Positions 37,200-48,850 of a stretch of DNA of 64,000 bases are shown here, in pieces (position 1 is the first letter of the stretch; every line of letters begins with the position of its first letter). The notes under the pieces are model-generated. The model was given only the letters and a program-made list of their open reading frames with translations, did no database searches and was not told the origin of the DNA. The stretch covers positions 100,199-164,198 of the forward strand of contig CAUYUJ010016478.1 of the NCBI GenBank assembly GCA_963575745.1. The letters run 5' to 3'. A program made the position numbers and the translations under genes. The stretch comes from Prorocentrum cordatum. Taxonomy: Eukaryota > Sar > Dinophyceae > Prorocentrales > Prorocentraceae.

Positions 37200-37855
37200 T
37201 AAATCGAAGTGCTTTCCCGGGGCTCGTGCCCTGTTTTTTTATCAGGGAAGCTCTTGGGACGAGTTATAACAACAACGGCTCCCACTTGATAATTCCTCAC
37301 AAGTTATTCCCAACTCGCGCTCTCGCACGGGACTCCCTCACACTTTCTGCAGGAATCGCGCTCTCGCGTGGGACTTCCCCGCGACTTGTTCAGACGCCGC
37401 GCCCTCGACACTCAGGAATTCACGCGGTCGCTTTGACCAATCTCACGATTTACTTGGGCATCGCGCTGTCGCTCGGGACTCGCGGTTCGTGCAGGACGCA
37501 CGCTTCAGCAACCCGCCTGCTCGATCCGGCCACCTAGGCTCGCCTTCCCGACCCGCCTGCTAGGGTGTACCCGCCCGATCTGCCCGTCTGGCTCTGCTAC
37601 GTGTTTTCTGTTCCTAGTCCCCCTCCTGCTATTCTCTCTCTCTCTCGTGCTCTATCCTCCTCCCTCCCCCTCGTCCCTTTCTCCCACCTATCCTCTCTTC
37701 CCCTGCCGTAGGGGCTGCGTGAAATACGCGTTGCAGGTAAGAAAGAAATACACCCAAAGGGGGCACGATCGAAGACGAAGAGGGCGGGTATCGAGGGTTC
37801 GGGGTATACGTGTTGAGTGGCACGCGGGCAGATAAGAGCGAACATTCTTAAACTG
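37200..37855 (+). repeat. ~0.6-kb repeat unit, copy 5
   Basis: Same landmarks, more diverged in its right half (GGGCACGATCGAAGACGAAG). Confidence 0.9.
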
Positions 37856-38190
37856 ACTGTTGTTGTTGCTGTTTGCTGCTGCAGCTGTTGTTGTCGTTGT
37901 TGGTGTTAGCGTTGGTGATGGCTGTTTTTGTTGTTGTTAGTGTTTCTGTCGTTGTCGTTGATGCTGTTGTCGTTGCCATTGTTCTTTTTGTTGTTGTTTT
38001 TATCCCGTGCGTCGGGGGGAGCCCCCCCCACTCCCTGTCTGATGTCGTCGTCGTTGTTGCTATTGTTCTTGCTGTTGTCATGGTTGTTGCTGCTGCTGTT
38101 GTTGTTGTGGTTGTCGTCGTCGTTGTCGTTATCGTTGTCGTTATCGTTGTCGTTATCGTTGTCGTTGTTGTTGCTGTTGTTTTAGTTCCC
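37856..38190. repeat. TTG/GTC tract after copy 5
   Basis: Interrupted (TTG)n and CGTTGTCGTTAT repeats; a short hairpin GGGGGGAGCCCCCCC lies near 38015-38031. Confidence 0.9.
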
Positions 38191-38290
38191 TACCTAGGCT
38201 CTGCCTAGAAGGGTTTTTACTCGGTTTGCTTAAAGGGCCGGGCAGTGCAAATCGCCCCGGGCGGTTCCCCCGGCATCCGCCCCGCGGTTC
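38191..38290. other. short unique spacer
   Basis: GGTTCCCCCGGCATCCGCCC and GGTTCCCCCAGTTGCGCCCC form a short direct repeat. No gene. Confidence 0.5.
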
Positions 38291-38304
38291 CCCCAGTTGC
38301 GCCC

Positions 38305-39075
38305 CTTGCTTAGCTTAGCTGAGCTTAGAGTTTAGCTTAGCTTAGCTTAGCTTAGCTCATCTTAGCTTAGCTTAGCCTAGCCTAGCTTATCTCAGCTTAG
38401 CTTAGCTTAGCTTAGCTCATCTTATCTTAGCTTAGCTTAGCCTAGCCTATCTTAGCTTAGCTTAGCTTAGCTTAGATTAGCCTAGCTTAGCTTAGCTCAG
38501 CTTATCTTAGCTTAGCTTTGCTTATCTCATCTTAGCTTGGCTTAGCTTAGCTTAGCTTAGCTTAGCCTAGCCTAGCTTAGCCTAGCTTAGCTTAGCTTAG
38601 CTTAGCCTAGCCTAGCTTAGCTTAGCTTAGCTTAGTTTAGCTTAGCATTAGCTTTAGTTTAGCCTAGCTTAGCTCAGCTTAGCTTACCTTCCATTAGCTT
38701 AGCTTAGCTTAGCTTAGCTTAGCGTAGCCTAGCCTAGCCTAGCCTAGCCTAGCCTAGCTTAGCTTCGCTTAGCTTAGCTTAGCTTAGCATTAGCTTTAGC
38801 TTAGCTTAGCTTAGCTCAGCTTAGCTTACCTTCCCTTAGCTTAGCTTAGCTTAGCTTAGCTTAGCTTGGCTGAGCTCAGCTTATCGCATCTTATATTAGC
38901 TTAGCTTAGCTTAGCTTAGCTTATCTCATCTTAGCCTAGCCTAGCTTAGCCTAGCTTAGCTTAGCCTAGCCTAGCCTAGCTTAGCTTAGCTTAGCTTAGC
39001 TTAGCCTAGCTCATCTTAGCTTAGCTTATCTTAGCTTAGCTATCTTAGCTTAGCTTAGCTTAGCTTAGCTCATGC
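38305..39075. repeat. TTAGC pentamer array, about 770 bp
   Basis: Mostly (TTAGC)n with interspersed CCTAGC, CTCATC and TTACC variants and a partly repeated ~150-bp higher order. It contains AGCT at most unit junctions. It is not the TTTAGGG telomere repeat. Confidence 0.95.
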
Positions 39076-39120
39076 CGCTTTCCTAGGGGCTCCAACTCCT
39101 AGGTAGGGTCGCACTGGGAT
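39076..39120. other. short spacer between arrays
   Basis: TTCCTAGGGGC and AACTCCTAGG; nothing else seen. Confidence 0.3.
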
Positions 39121-39762
39121 AATGTTGTTGTTGCTGTTGTTGTGGCTGCTGTTGTTGTTGTTGCTGCTGCTGTTTTCGTTGTTGTTGTTGTTGTTTTGTT
39201 GACGGCGATGTTGGTGCTGATGATGATGCTGATGATGACGATTCTGATGATGTTGCTGCTGATGATGACGACGATGAAGATGATGCTGATGATGATGACG
39301 ACGATGATGATGCTGATGCTGATGATGACGATGAGGACGATGGCGATGAGGATGACGATGCTGACAACAGCAATGGCATGACTAATGATAATGGTGGTGT
39401 TGAGGAGGTTGCTGATGACGCTTGTATTGTCGACGATGGTGACGATCATGACGATGACGATGAAGATGCCGATGGGGACGGTGATGCCGATTCATAGTGG
39501 TGGTGGCGATGATGAGGATGATGATGATGATGGTGGTGCTGCTGATGATGATGACGATGGCGATGCCGATGATAATGATGCTGATGATGACGATGATGAT
39601 GCTGATGCTGATGACGATGATCCTGATGAAAATACTGACGATGACGACGATGAACATGATGCTAATGCTGATGATGATGCTGAGGATGAGGATGACGATG
39701 CTGTTGCCGCTGATGATGCTGATGATGTGGATGATGATGACGACGATGATGATGATGACGAC

Positions 39763-39855
<93 letters not shown>

Positions 39856-39985
39856 CTGTTGTCGTTGATGATGATGCTGATGGTGGTGGTGGTGCTGGTG
39901 GTGATGCCGATGAGGATGATGTTGACGGTGATGATGACGCGGAGGAGAAGGAGGAGGAGGAAGTGGAGGAGGAGGAGGAGGAGGA
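39121..39985. repeat. TTG then GAT/GAC/GCT trinucleotide tract
   Basis: (TTG)n to about 39200, then GATGATGACGATG-type repeats with a pure (GAT)n at about 39765-39855 and a GGA run near 39950-39985. The poly-Asp, poly-Met and poly-Ile/His frames are artefacts. Confidence 0.95.
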
Positions 39986-41300
39986 ACGGGGAGCAAGCTC
40001 AACAGGCGCCGCGCGGCGCAGTTCCGTGAGATGTCTGAGCTGATAGCCGCCACCGACGCGGACTTCTTCACACACGAGGTGCGACCGCCGACCAACCCTT
40101 CCTCATCTTCACCATCCTCCTCCTGACCATCGCCGTCACCATTCCGAGCAATCCCCTCCTCTTTGAAGGCCAATGAGGTGCTGGGTGAGGTTGAGGAGGT
40201 TGCCAGCTGGCGCGGCTTCTTCAGAGGAGGAGGGTCGACCTGAATTTCACACCGGACACTCAGGGACACAGTGGCTGCACGTCCCCCCTCCCGCGCTTGG
40301 CCACGTGATTGATGACCCCCCCCTCAACGAACACGGTTTCCTTACGGGACCTAGTGACGGCGGCCCATTCGTGCCCAAATGATGCAGCCGAGAATTCTCC
40401 CTCCCCCCCCCTCTCCATCCCCCGCTTTCGCCTCGCTGCTCGGGATCGTGCTCGTGGCCACCCTACGGTTCAGCTGACGGCGAGCTCCCATCACCAGCCT
40501 GATCTTGAACAGCCACGTTTAAGCAAGTAGTTCGGTGTAGATACAGCGGCAAACCTGTTCCATGTGGGAAGGGTCCAGCTGCACGAAGATGCGGATCAGG
40601 AGGGGATGATCGGAGGATGAGGGTTGGCTCTGATACGAGGGAGATACGAGGGAGCGGATGGTGTTTTGCGCTCCTTCCTCCTGCTCCTCCTCCACCTGCC
40701 TTTTCCTTCCTCCTCCTCCCCCTCCTCCTCGTCGTCTTCCTCCTCCTCCTTTTCCTCTTCGTCCTCCTCCTTCTCCTCCTCCTCCTCGCCAAGCCGATGT
40801 CGCCAACGCGTTGCCAACGTCGCCGATGCATCCTTGATGCATTGGCGATGAGGCGCGATCCTCCGACCCCATCTGCTCGGACCCCACTTGTGCGGCCTCC
40901 AGGGAAGTCCCTGGCCCACTGTGCCCCCCAGGACTTTCAAGGAATCCCCCACGGCCTTCAGAGCACCCCCTTACGAGGCCCAGAGGGCTCCATGAACCGA
41001 AAGAAAGAGAGAACAGACGGGGACAACTTGGAGGAGGAGGACGCGGAGGGGGGGGGGAGGATGCGGATTCGGAACGATTGCGAAGCAATATTATACCGAG
41101 CATGCGACGCCCCCACTGACCTTGAAGACGCACAGGACGACAAGGCAACCGAAGCGCCCGAACAGGAGGAACAACTTCACGAATACTGCATGCCACCTCT
41201 GTGAAAACCGTAGCCTCCACTGACAGCAATGCAAATACTGCCGCCGAGCGATAGGAAGGTGACATATCACACCCCCCCCCCCCGAAACTGAAACTTAAGA
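39986..41300. other. mixed unique and CTC-rich sequence with weak coding hints
   Basis: One plus frame at about 39995-40120 reads LNRRRAAQFREMSELIAATD in a polar helical style. Another at about 40990-41204 reads RNDCEAILYRACDAPTDLED with an acidic tail ending HEYCMPPL. Either could be an exon fragment, but neither matches a family I know. (CTC)n covers about 40675-40790. Confidence 0.3.
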
Positions 41301-41800
41301 AAGGCCTTCACCATATTGGTTAAATGGCTAACCGCATGTCCCTCGGCACTTTCCGCAGGGGAAATTGACCACCTGCACGTATTGATGAAATGAGAGAAGC
41401 ACCAACAATAAGTAAAGGAAGTAAAACGCACCGCCTGTCGAGGTGAACCGCCGCACTATCCCAATAGTACCGCCTAATTAAGCCCACACAGCAAAACCGC
41501 ATGCGTATAACACCCAAGCCCACAGTTGGAGAACCCTAGAATGCGTACACATTGAAACCCATACTTGAGATGCCGACAAGAGACCATGCCACCAGCGCTG
41601 TGCACGCCTGAAAAAAAGCCTCCGGACAACACCTCCCGCATCTGACAGAGTAAATACACCCCCCGTGCGGTGATGGGAGAAACTGAGCCATGCTTAGCAA
41701 AAGCACATATAAGCGTGAGCAATGTTATGGCAGGGAAAATACAGCCCAAAATAAATTGAGTATGAACCACCACCAGAAGGATACTAAAGCAAACCCAACT
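41301..41800. other. unique AT-richer spacer, no gene recognised
   Basis: Nothing beyond short frames on the minus strand. Confidence 0.4.
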
Positions 41801-41804
41801 TGAA

Positions 41805-42025
41805 TGAATAAACCGGCCACTAAACCCCTGCGGCATGCGACTAGGAATAAAGCCCCTCGCACTCCGACCGACAGGAAGGGCAGAATACATCCAACCAGCT
41901 GCTTGCAATACAACCCCAAATTTGATTGATAGAAACGGCCACTCTACCCCTGCGGTATGCGACTAGGACAAAAAGCCCCTCGCATTCCGACCGTCAGGGA
42001 GGGCGGAATATACCAGCCAAAAGTG
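41805..42025. repeat. two ~120-bp tandem copies
   Basis: CCCTGCGGCATGCGACTAGG at about 41826 and CCCTGCGGTATGCGACTAGG at about 41947, both followed by AAGCCCCTCGCA and a GACCG...AGGGCGGAATA-type end. Confidence 0.85.
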
Positions 42026-42355
42026 CGACGCCGAAAGCCGTACAGACTACCACGAATATTGCCCACAACAACTGCTGTTTTCAATGTCCTATTTGCCCGC
42101 CTTCGCCACCGGGTGGGGGGAGCAGAAGGAGGAGGAGGAGGAGGAGGAGGAGGAGGAGGAGGAGGAGGAGGAGGAGGAGGAGGAGGAGGAGCGGAGGAGG
42201 AGCAGGAGGAGGAGGAGGAGGAGGACGAGGAGGAGGAGGAGGAGAAAGAGGAAGAGGATGAGGAGGAGGAGGAGGAGGAGGACAAGGGGGGGAGGAGGAG
42301 GAGGAGGAGGAGGAGGAGGAGGAAGAGGAGGAGGAGGAGGAGGAGGATAGGACCA

Positions 42356-42387
<32 letters not shown>

Positions 42388-42739
42388 GAGGAGGAGGAGG
42401 AGGAGGAGGAGGAGGAGAGGGAATAGGATATGGAGGAGGAGGCCACGTGTAAACTTACTATTCATCAACGATGCTGGAATTAACCCTCCCTCCAAGCTCC
42501 CTCTTCATAGGCCCCTACAATGGTTCAGTTCCGTTGAGGGAGCTGCCTTGTTGGAAGACAAGCGTTTGACGACCCTGAAGCATGCCACAGCATTGTTCTC
42601 GGGATTTCCACGCCACGGATCAACCTGGCTGCTGCGTCCTGACGACCTGGAATCGTGCCATAATGCCGTTTTCAACACCGCGAGCCAATGTAACTGTTGC
42701 ACCCGCATAGTCCCGAATCCTTCCAACAGGCTATTTCTG

Positions 42740-43095
42740 GTACGTTGAGCATGATAATCCGTGAAACCCTTGCATTTTTTCGCAAATCATGTGCGCACAT
42801 TAATGCGAGGACCACATTTTGAAAAGAGACCGTCCTCAATCCGTGAAGCTCTTGCACATTGTTTAGACGAATGTGCGCGGGCGCTAAGGCGAGAGCCACA
42901 TTTTGAAAACCACCCGCCCTCCATCCGTGAAGCACTTGCAAATGTTTGAAACGAATGTGCGCGGCGCTAAGGCGAGAGCCACGTTTTGAAAATCACCCGC
43001 CCTCAATCCGTGAAGCACTTGCAACATTTGCAACGAATGTGCGAGGCGCTAAGGCGAGAGCCACGTTTTGAAAACGACCCGTCCTTCATCTGTGG
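42740..43095 (+). repeat. ~84-bp tandem repeats in the left arm
   Basis: Units carry ATCCGTGAAGCACTTGCAAA, GAATGTGCGCGGCGCTAAGG and GAGAGCCACGTTTTGAAAA; about 4 copies. Confidence 0.9.
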
Positions 43096-43614
43096 AACTG
43101 ATGCCGTGTCTCAGGCGAAACGCCCAGCCCGCCCTAATAACTAGCCTCGGGGTGTAACAGGGAACAATTATTTATAAGGAAAAAGAGCTGAGGAGGAGGG
43201 GGAGGAGGAGGGCGGAGGAGGAGGAGGAGTATGAGGAGGGGGAGGAGGAGGAGGAGGAGGAGGAGGAGGAGGAGGATGACCAGGAAAGGGAGGAGGAGGC
43301 GGAGGAGGATGAGGAGGAGGAGGAGATGGAGGAGGAGGAGGATGAGGATCATGAGGAGGAGGAGGAGGAGGAGGAGGAGGAGGAGGAGGAGGAGGAGGAG
43401 GGAGGAGGAGGAGGTGGAGGACGAGAACGAAGACGAGGTGGACGAGGACAAGGTGGACGAGGACGAGGTGGGTCAGGGACGCCTGGCAGCGCTGGCATTT
43501 CCTTGCGCTTCACCTGACATAATTTCTCCATGTCTCACCCCCTGGCCAGTTTTTAGTGCAGGCCGGGCGTTTCGCCTGAGACTTCCTCACCACCTATGAC
43601 CCTCAAGCTTGAAC

Positions 43615-44045
43615 ATTGGCAACAGTCTCACATATGGAGGGCGGGTCGTTTTCAAAACGTGGCTCTCGCCTTAGCGCCCGCACATTCGTTTTACGATTTG
43701 CAAGTGCTTCACGGATGGAGGGCGGGTGGTTTTCAACATGTGGTTCTCGCCTTAGCGCGGCGCGCATTCGTTGTACAAATCCGCAAAAGCTTCACGGATT
43801 AAGGGTAGTTCCTTTTCAAGATGTGTCTCTCGCCTTAGCGCCGCGCACATTCGTTTTAAACATTTGCAGGGGTTTCACAGATTGAGGGCGGGTCGTTTTC
43901 AAAATGTGGCTCTCACCTTAGCGCCGCGCACATTCGCTTCAAACATTTGCAGAAGTTTCACGGATTGAGGGCGGTTTCTTTTTACAATGTGGCTCTCGCC
44001 GTAGCGCCGCGCACAATCGTATTAAACAATTTGCGAGAATTTCAC
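43615..44045 (-). repeat. ~84-bp tandem repeats in the right arm, inverted
   Basis: Units carry TTTTCAAAATGTGGCTCTCG and CGCCTTAGCGCCGCGCACAT; about 5 copies, the reverse complement of those at 42740-43095. Confidence 0.9.
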
Positions 44046-44499
44046 GGACTCCCATGAACAAATGGTCAGGGTTAAGGGGGTGCAACAGTTATGTCGATTC
44101 GTTGTGCTGAAGTCTCAGGAATGGTGTTCTGGCACGGTTCAGGACCGTCACGACGCAACAGTGAGGTTGATCAGCGGCGTTGGAATCCCGAGACTAATGT
44201 TTTGGCATGCTTCAGGGTCTTTAAACGGTTGTCTTCCAACGAGGCAGTTCCCTCCGTGAAAATGAACCGTTGTAGGGGCCTATGAAGAGGGAGCTTGGAG
44301 GGAGGATTTATTCGAACATCGTTGATGACTCATGGGTTTCCATTGGTCCTCCCCCTCCTCCTCCTCCTCCTCCTTCCCCCCTCCTGTCCTCCTCCTGCTC
44401 CTCCTGCTCCTCCTCCTCCTGCTCCTCCTCCTTCTCCTCCTCCTCTTCCCCCCTCCCCCTTGTCCTGCTCCTCCTCCTCCTCAACAATTCCCCTCTTCC

Positions 44500-44995
44500 A
44501 GTTGGCTGGTCGCGGCGACCGATACGTTCTCAAGAACCGCCGGATCTCAGAGACTTCTCGTTTATCCTGATCTGGTGTTGTGCCAATTTTGGCTTCGTCT
44601 TACCTGGCTTACACTCATTACACCAAGCGAAGGAAGGTCCGAATTTAGGCCAGAGGTCTTGTCTTGGCCCTTCGTCATTGGTATTCGCGAGTGCGAAGCT
44701 TTACCTCGGGAGTGCTGGTTGTCTCGCCCCCCTGCGTTTCTCCAAGAACGCGAAAACAATGCAGATTTGATGTATCGACCCGCAATGTGGAACCGAAGAG
44801 GCAGACGTTTCAATTTGAAATGTGTAGTTTTCAATCCAGAGCGTTGTGTAGTTTTCAATCCAGAGCGTTTCGCGTATCCCCACCAGCCCAGCAAGAAACG
44901 ATTCTTTGGCGAGTTGCATTGACCAGGAAGTGTCGGAGCACACACCGTCACAAGGAGGGGGGACAGCTTCTCTATTGGCTTCACACCTTCCTTCG
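44500..44995. other. unique sequence, no gene assigned
   Basis: A 24-bp segment containing GTAGTTTTCAATCCAGAGCG is tandemly duplicated at about 44821-44868. The plus frame through here lacks a recognisable motif. Confidence 0.4.
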
Positions 44996-44997
44996 TA

Positions 44998-45140
44998 TCG
45001 GAGACGCCTACGGCGAATCACCGCCGCCCCCAGCCTTTTCGGAACGCCCACGCGGCCAAACGTAGGGTTGAAGCCTGACCAAGCTATTGGACCATGTGCT
45101 TCCTCAGCCGTCTGGAATCATTTTGGGGAACACTTTGGGG
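44998..45140 (+). repeat. dispersed repeat X, diverged copy
   Basis: GGAGACGCCTACGGCGAATC, ACCGCCGCCCCCAGCC, ACGCGGCCAAACG, GACCATGTGCTTCCTC and GGGGAACAC in the same order as 3883-4045. A low-complexity block again starts directly after it. Confidence 0.75.
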
Positions 45141-45268
45141 AGGAGAAAGGAGGAGGAGATGGAGGAAGATGAGGACGAGGGGGAGGAGGAGGAGGAGGAG
45201 GATAAGGATGAGGATGATGATGAGGAGGAGGAGGAGGAGCAGGAGGAGGAGGAGGCTGAGGAGGATAA

Positions 45269-45323
<55 letters not shown>

Positions 45324-45367
45324 CTGATGATGATGATGTTGATGATGATGCTGATGATGATGATGCT

Positions 45368-45398
<31 letters not shown>

Positions 45399-45560
45399 AT
45401 GATGATGAGGAGGAGGAGGAGGAGGAGGAGGAGGAGGAGGACGACGAGGAGACCTGTCGAGGGCCTCCTTGGGGCTGCCTGGGAGCCTCTTGGGGGCCTC
45501 TTCGGGGCCTCTTGGGGCCTCCTGGAGCCTCTTCGGGGCCTCTTCGGGGCCAGACTCACG
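45141..45560. repeat. GGA and GAT tracts followed by TTGGGGCCTC repeats
   Basis: (GGA)n to about 45265, (GAT)n about 45270-45350 and 45380-45407, GGA again to about 45440, then GGGGCCTCTTC units to about 45550. Confidence 0.9.
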
Positions 45561-45879
45561 CCGCATTCTGCCCGAGTTCTCGCACTCCTGCGATCGCCTG
45601 GCAAATGAATCATTCATGAATCATCCACTGGGGCTTGTTTCAAGGCACGGTCTTCGGATTGAATTTCTCCGCTACCTGTCGCTGTCTTTAGGCTATTCCT
45701 GCATGGCCAAAGGTTAGCCATGATTTTGGCTAAACTATTGGATCGCGTGTTCCCCAGGTCGTCTTGGAATTGCTGGAGGAAGCTACTGAAGGGGGGAAGG
45801 GGAGATGAGGATGGGAGGCATGAGAAGGGAGCCATGGAGAGGCAGGAGAAGACGTCTTGGGAGATGTCGAACATCGGCG

Positions 45880-48390
45880 ATCTCAACTGGAGGCCAGCAT
45901 ACGCTCAAATACTCGGGCCTGGTTTCCAGCTTACAGCCCAACATGTTCCGACTACGGCGCAGGGGACCTCCCCTACCAGAGCAGGGCACTCTGGTCTTGA
46001 CGCGCTACCACCAGCAGTTCACACTATGCAGCTCCTACCTGGCATTCCTCATCACGGCTTGGTGGAGTATGAAATACAGATCCCAGTATTCAAACGACAA
46101 CGGTGACGTCTACGGCATAACGTGAATCATGATTTGGTCAAAGTTCTTTGGCAAGAATAACGAGACACGCTCCAGGACGTCCTCAACTCGCGTGTGGACC
46201 CTTTATATGGTGCCGCTGGGCCCCAGGGGGCATGCGAAGATCGTTGGACACTCTGGCATACACGTGCTGAAGCGGCGCTGCAGTTGGGTGTCGAGCAGGG
46301 CTTCGTAGGCCTCGACCGCCAACCTGCACGCCCAAAAGGATCTGTTCCCACCTACCGTGACGTGGGCCCAGGTAGTACCCATGGCGGCCATCAGACAGTT
46401 ACGCTTCGTCGAGTGCTACGGTTACGCCGACGGTTTCACCATCACGCTACGGCAGCACTTGGTGCTTTGCCAAATGATTTCCTCAATGCCCGCCACATGG
46501 CGGATTTCGTTCGTGCGACGCACGACGGCATTTGTGGCACCATACCCAATGGCCTTCCCAGCTGCGTCGACGCTCTTGAATGTCCCTCCACCGCTACCGC
46601 TGCTGAGCATCGGAGGATTGCGAAGCAGAAGGGTATACCATGGACAAAGCGTATTGCCACCCTGCCACAGGACCCCTACCAGCTCACCACGCCTCTCTTC
46701 AGGGGCGGAACGCCGTCCCCACCCTTCTCGGCCGAGGAGATGCGAGAGGATTGGCAGCAGCAGTGGGTCCCGCAGGACACGCCCGAACAACTACAAACGC
46801 GTCTTGAGGCCTTGGAGAGGGTCTGCTCGCCGTGTGGTTCTCCCTGCGCCCCAACGACCTGCAGACTGGGTGCCGGGCTTGGATGAATTCCTGTACGTGC
46901 TCGAATGTGCGAAGGGAACCCCAGGCATGGATGGTTGGACTGCAACGGAGATCAAGTTGTTGAAGCTCATGTACCCTGATATCACTCGGGAATTGTATGA
47001 TTTGCGGATTGAGGTTTACAATGTGTTGCGCAGCAGGGCCGCTTCCCGAACAGCTTCCTTGGGGAAGTTTTCGCTTGGCGGGTGGCTGGTTTACCGAACG
47101 GAGAAAAAAGGGTCACCGTCACATATTTCTCGGCGCGCTCCTCATGCGATGTTGGCTGGTCGCATTATCAAAATCTGTTCCAGGCTCAGTCGGCAACCAA
47201 TGGGCTTGCAAACGGGGTATGTCCACCCCGAGTGCTGTTTCTCGGTGGTTTTTGGATGCTACCAATGCTAAAGCAGGGGCCGAACTGGATCTGTCTCGAG
47301 CTATCGATCACGTCAGCCATCATATTTCAGAGTCAGCTCTTCTACATGATTGCAGCGTGCCTCTTGCTGTGGCTTTTACTGCGCGTGCTGCCAGGAAGGG
47401 CCCTCGGCACCTCAGCGTGGCTGGCCAGCTCGCCCCGCCGGTCTGGCCTACCAGAGGCCTGCCCCAGGGTGACGCTCTTGCGCCTGCTACAGCGCGGTGC
47501 GTGGCCCATGGCAGCCAATCAATGGTAACCGATCGATTTCCAACGTTTCGGCCGACCTTGTTCGTGACGACCTGCGGGTCACATCTGACTTCGACCACGC
47601 TGTTGGTTTCAAAGAGAATCTCAAGGAAATGCAAGGTTAGCATGCTTCTGACGATCCACCGCCCCTGTATGAGCACTTGGGGTTGATGTGCAAACCTGCG
47701 GACGTGAAGTATCCTATCTCTCCGCGCAAAGGTTGGGACAAAGTATTTGCTGCCGCCAGCGCGTCGGGATCTATCCTGGGTCTTCGCTCGCGCGAGAGCG
47801 GTTGGCAATCTCATGCATCGGGCCACTTTGGCTGTGGGCGTCGCCGATCGTCGCCCCTGTGACAGCAATTGCCCCACGGCTCCCACACGTTTCATCGTGG
47901 AGACCAAGACGAAGTGGCGATGTCAAGGACGGTGATGGCGCCAAAGGATCCAGCTACACCCGGCGCTTGGAGCAGCACTCCAGGCCATCGTCGACGTCGC
48001 CAACCCAAAGTTGCCCTGGAACGAGCTCATGGACTACTCTCTCCAGTGGTCTACGGCTGGGTTGGGAGTTGCCTTCGTTCAGTTCTCGGAGACCCAAGGT
48101 TGTCTGGTCGACATCTCACCGACAGATGGCCATCGTGTGCCCCGTGCAGTTCGTGCTCTTCGCCCCCCCCTAGGGGTCGCCGCTTCTGGGCTCGCTCCGC
48201 ACTGGGCGAGAGGCATGCCGAGGGAGTGGGCCGCGCTCTTCGGCTCTTGCGCGCATTCGCTGTCTCCAGGCAGTTGCTCGCACAAGGCATGATGCAGAAT
48301 CCATCGAGGATTGATGCGGAAGTGTTGTTATGCATTTTTCAAAGTGAATATCATCCTTATCGGGCGCCGACAGACTTCGCCTCATAATTT
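45880..48390 (+). pseudogene. LINE-type retrotransposon pol remnant (endonuclease end plus reverse transcriptase)
   Basis: Plus-strand segments in several frames follow LINE order. GHSGLDAL and PHHGLVEYEIQIP (about 45990-46080) resemble the end of the endonuclease, with His where SDH would have Asp. Then a charged linker and the frame 46194-46886. Reverse transcriptase follows: GMDGWTATEIK (about 46925-46957), motif A AELDLSRAIDHV (about 47279-47314), motif B RGLPQGDALAPA (about 47455-47490), and a motif C remnant LVRDD (Asp-Asp at 47566-47571, Tyr replaced). The thumb-like CKPADVKYPISPRKGWDKV (about 47688-47744) comes last. Repeated frame changes and the altered motif C make it a pseudogene. 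Unrelated to the 8.6-16.5 kb element. Confidence 0.75.
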
Positions 48391-48850
48391 TCCTTTCAGA
48401 GGCTGTGTCGCCCGAGACGCGAAGGTAGTCTGGCCGCCCGCGTCCCCACTCCGGACGCCCTTGGGAGTCCATCCGCCATCTGTGGGCAGAATGTCCGTTC
48501 TATGCTAGCGAGATGTGATCCATCGCTTGCAAGTTCGATCTCAACGATCCTTTCTGGACCAGTGTTCGCAAAGTTGCGGCCAAGAGCGGATGGATCTGTC
48601 TGACTCAGGCTCTTACGTTGCAAGCGTGCTACGATGATGAGGGCATCCTGTGAGGTGGCCTTGAAGATTATGCAGCTCAGTCCTCTCGAGCGCCTTCGTC
48701 CACTGTGTTGATGTTACCATTATGGGTCTACATCATAGTTCAATGGTATCCATTCATCATCTTTTCTTTTTCTTCTTCTGCTTCATCATCATCATCATCG
48801 TCATCATCATCTTCTTCTTCTTCTTCAGATGTCGATTATCGTCGCTGCTA
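48391..48850. other. spacer with CATCAT/TTCTTC tract
   Basis: A (TCATCA)n and (TTC)n stretch covers about 48770-48830; the rest shows no gene. Confidence 0.5.

Larger units (their letters stand above)
42084..44500. repeat. ~2.4-kb imperfect inverted repeat
   Basis: Left arm order: (GGA)n 42118-42425, unique 42430-42740, ~84-bp repeats 42745-43090, CTCAGGCGAAACGCC near 43106. Right arm mirrors it: GGCGTTTCGCCTGAG near 43567, inverted 84-bp repeats 43615-44045, inverted unique 44050-44345, (CCT)n 44350-44485. The spacer 43140-43560 is mostly (GGA)n. Paired markers are CTCCCTCTTCATAGGCCCC (about 42498) and GGGGCCTATGAAGAGGGAG (about 44275). Confidence 0.9.

Noticed and set aside
38305-39075. 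Telomere repeat
   Set aside because: The unit is TTAGC, not TTTAGGG, and it lies inside unrelated repeats.
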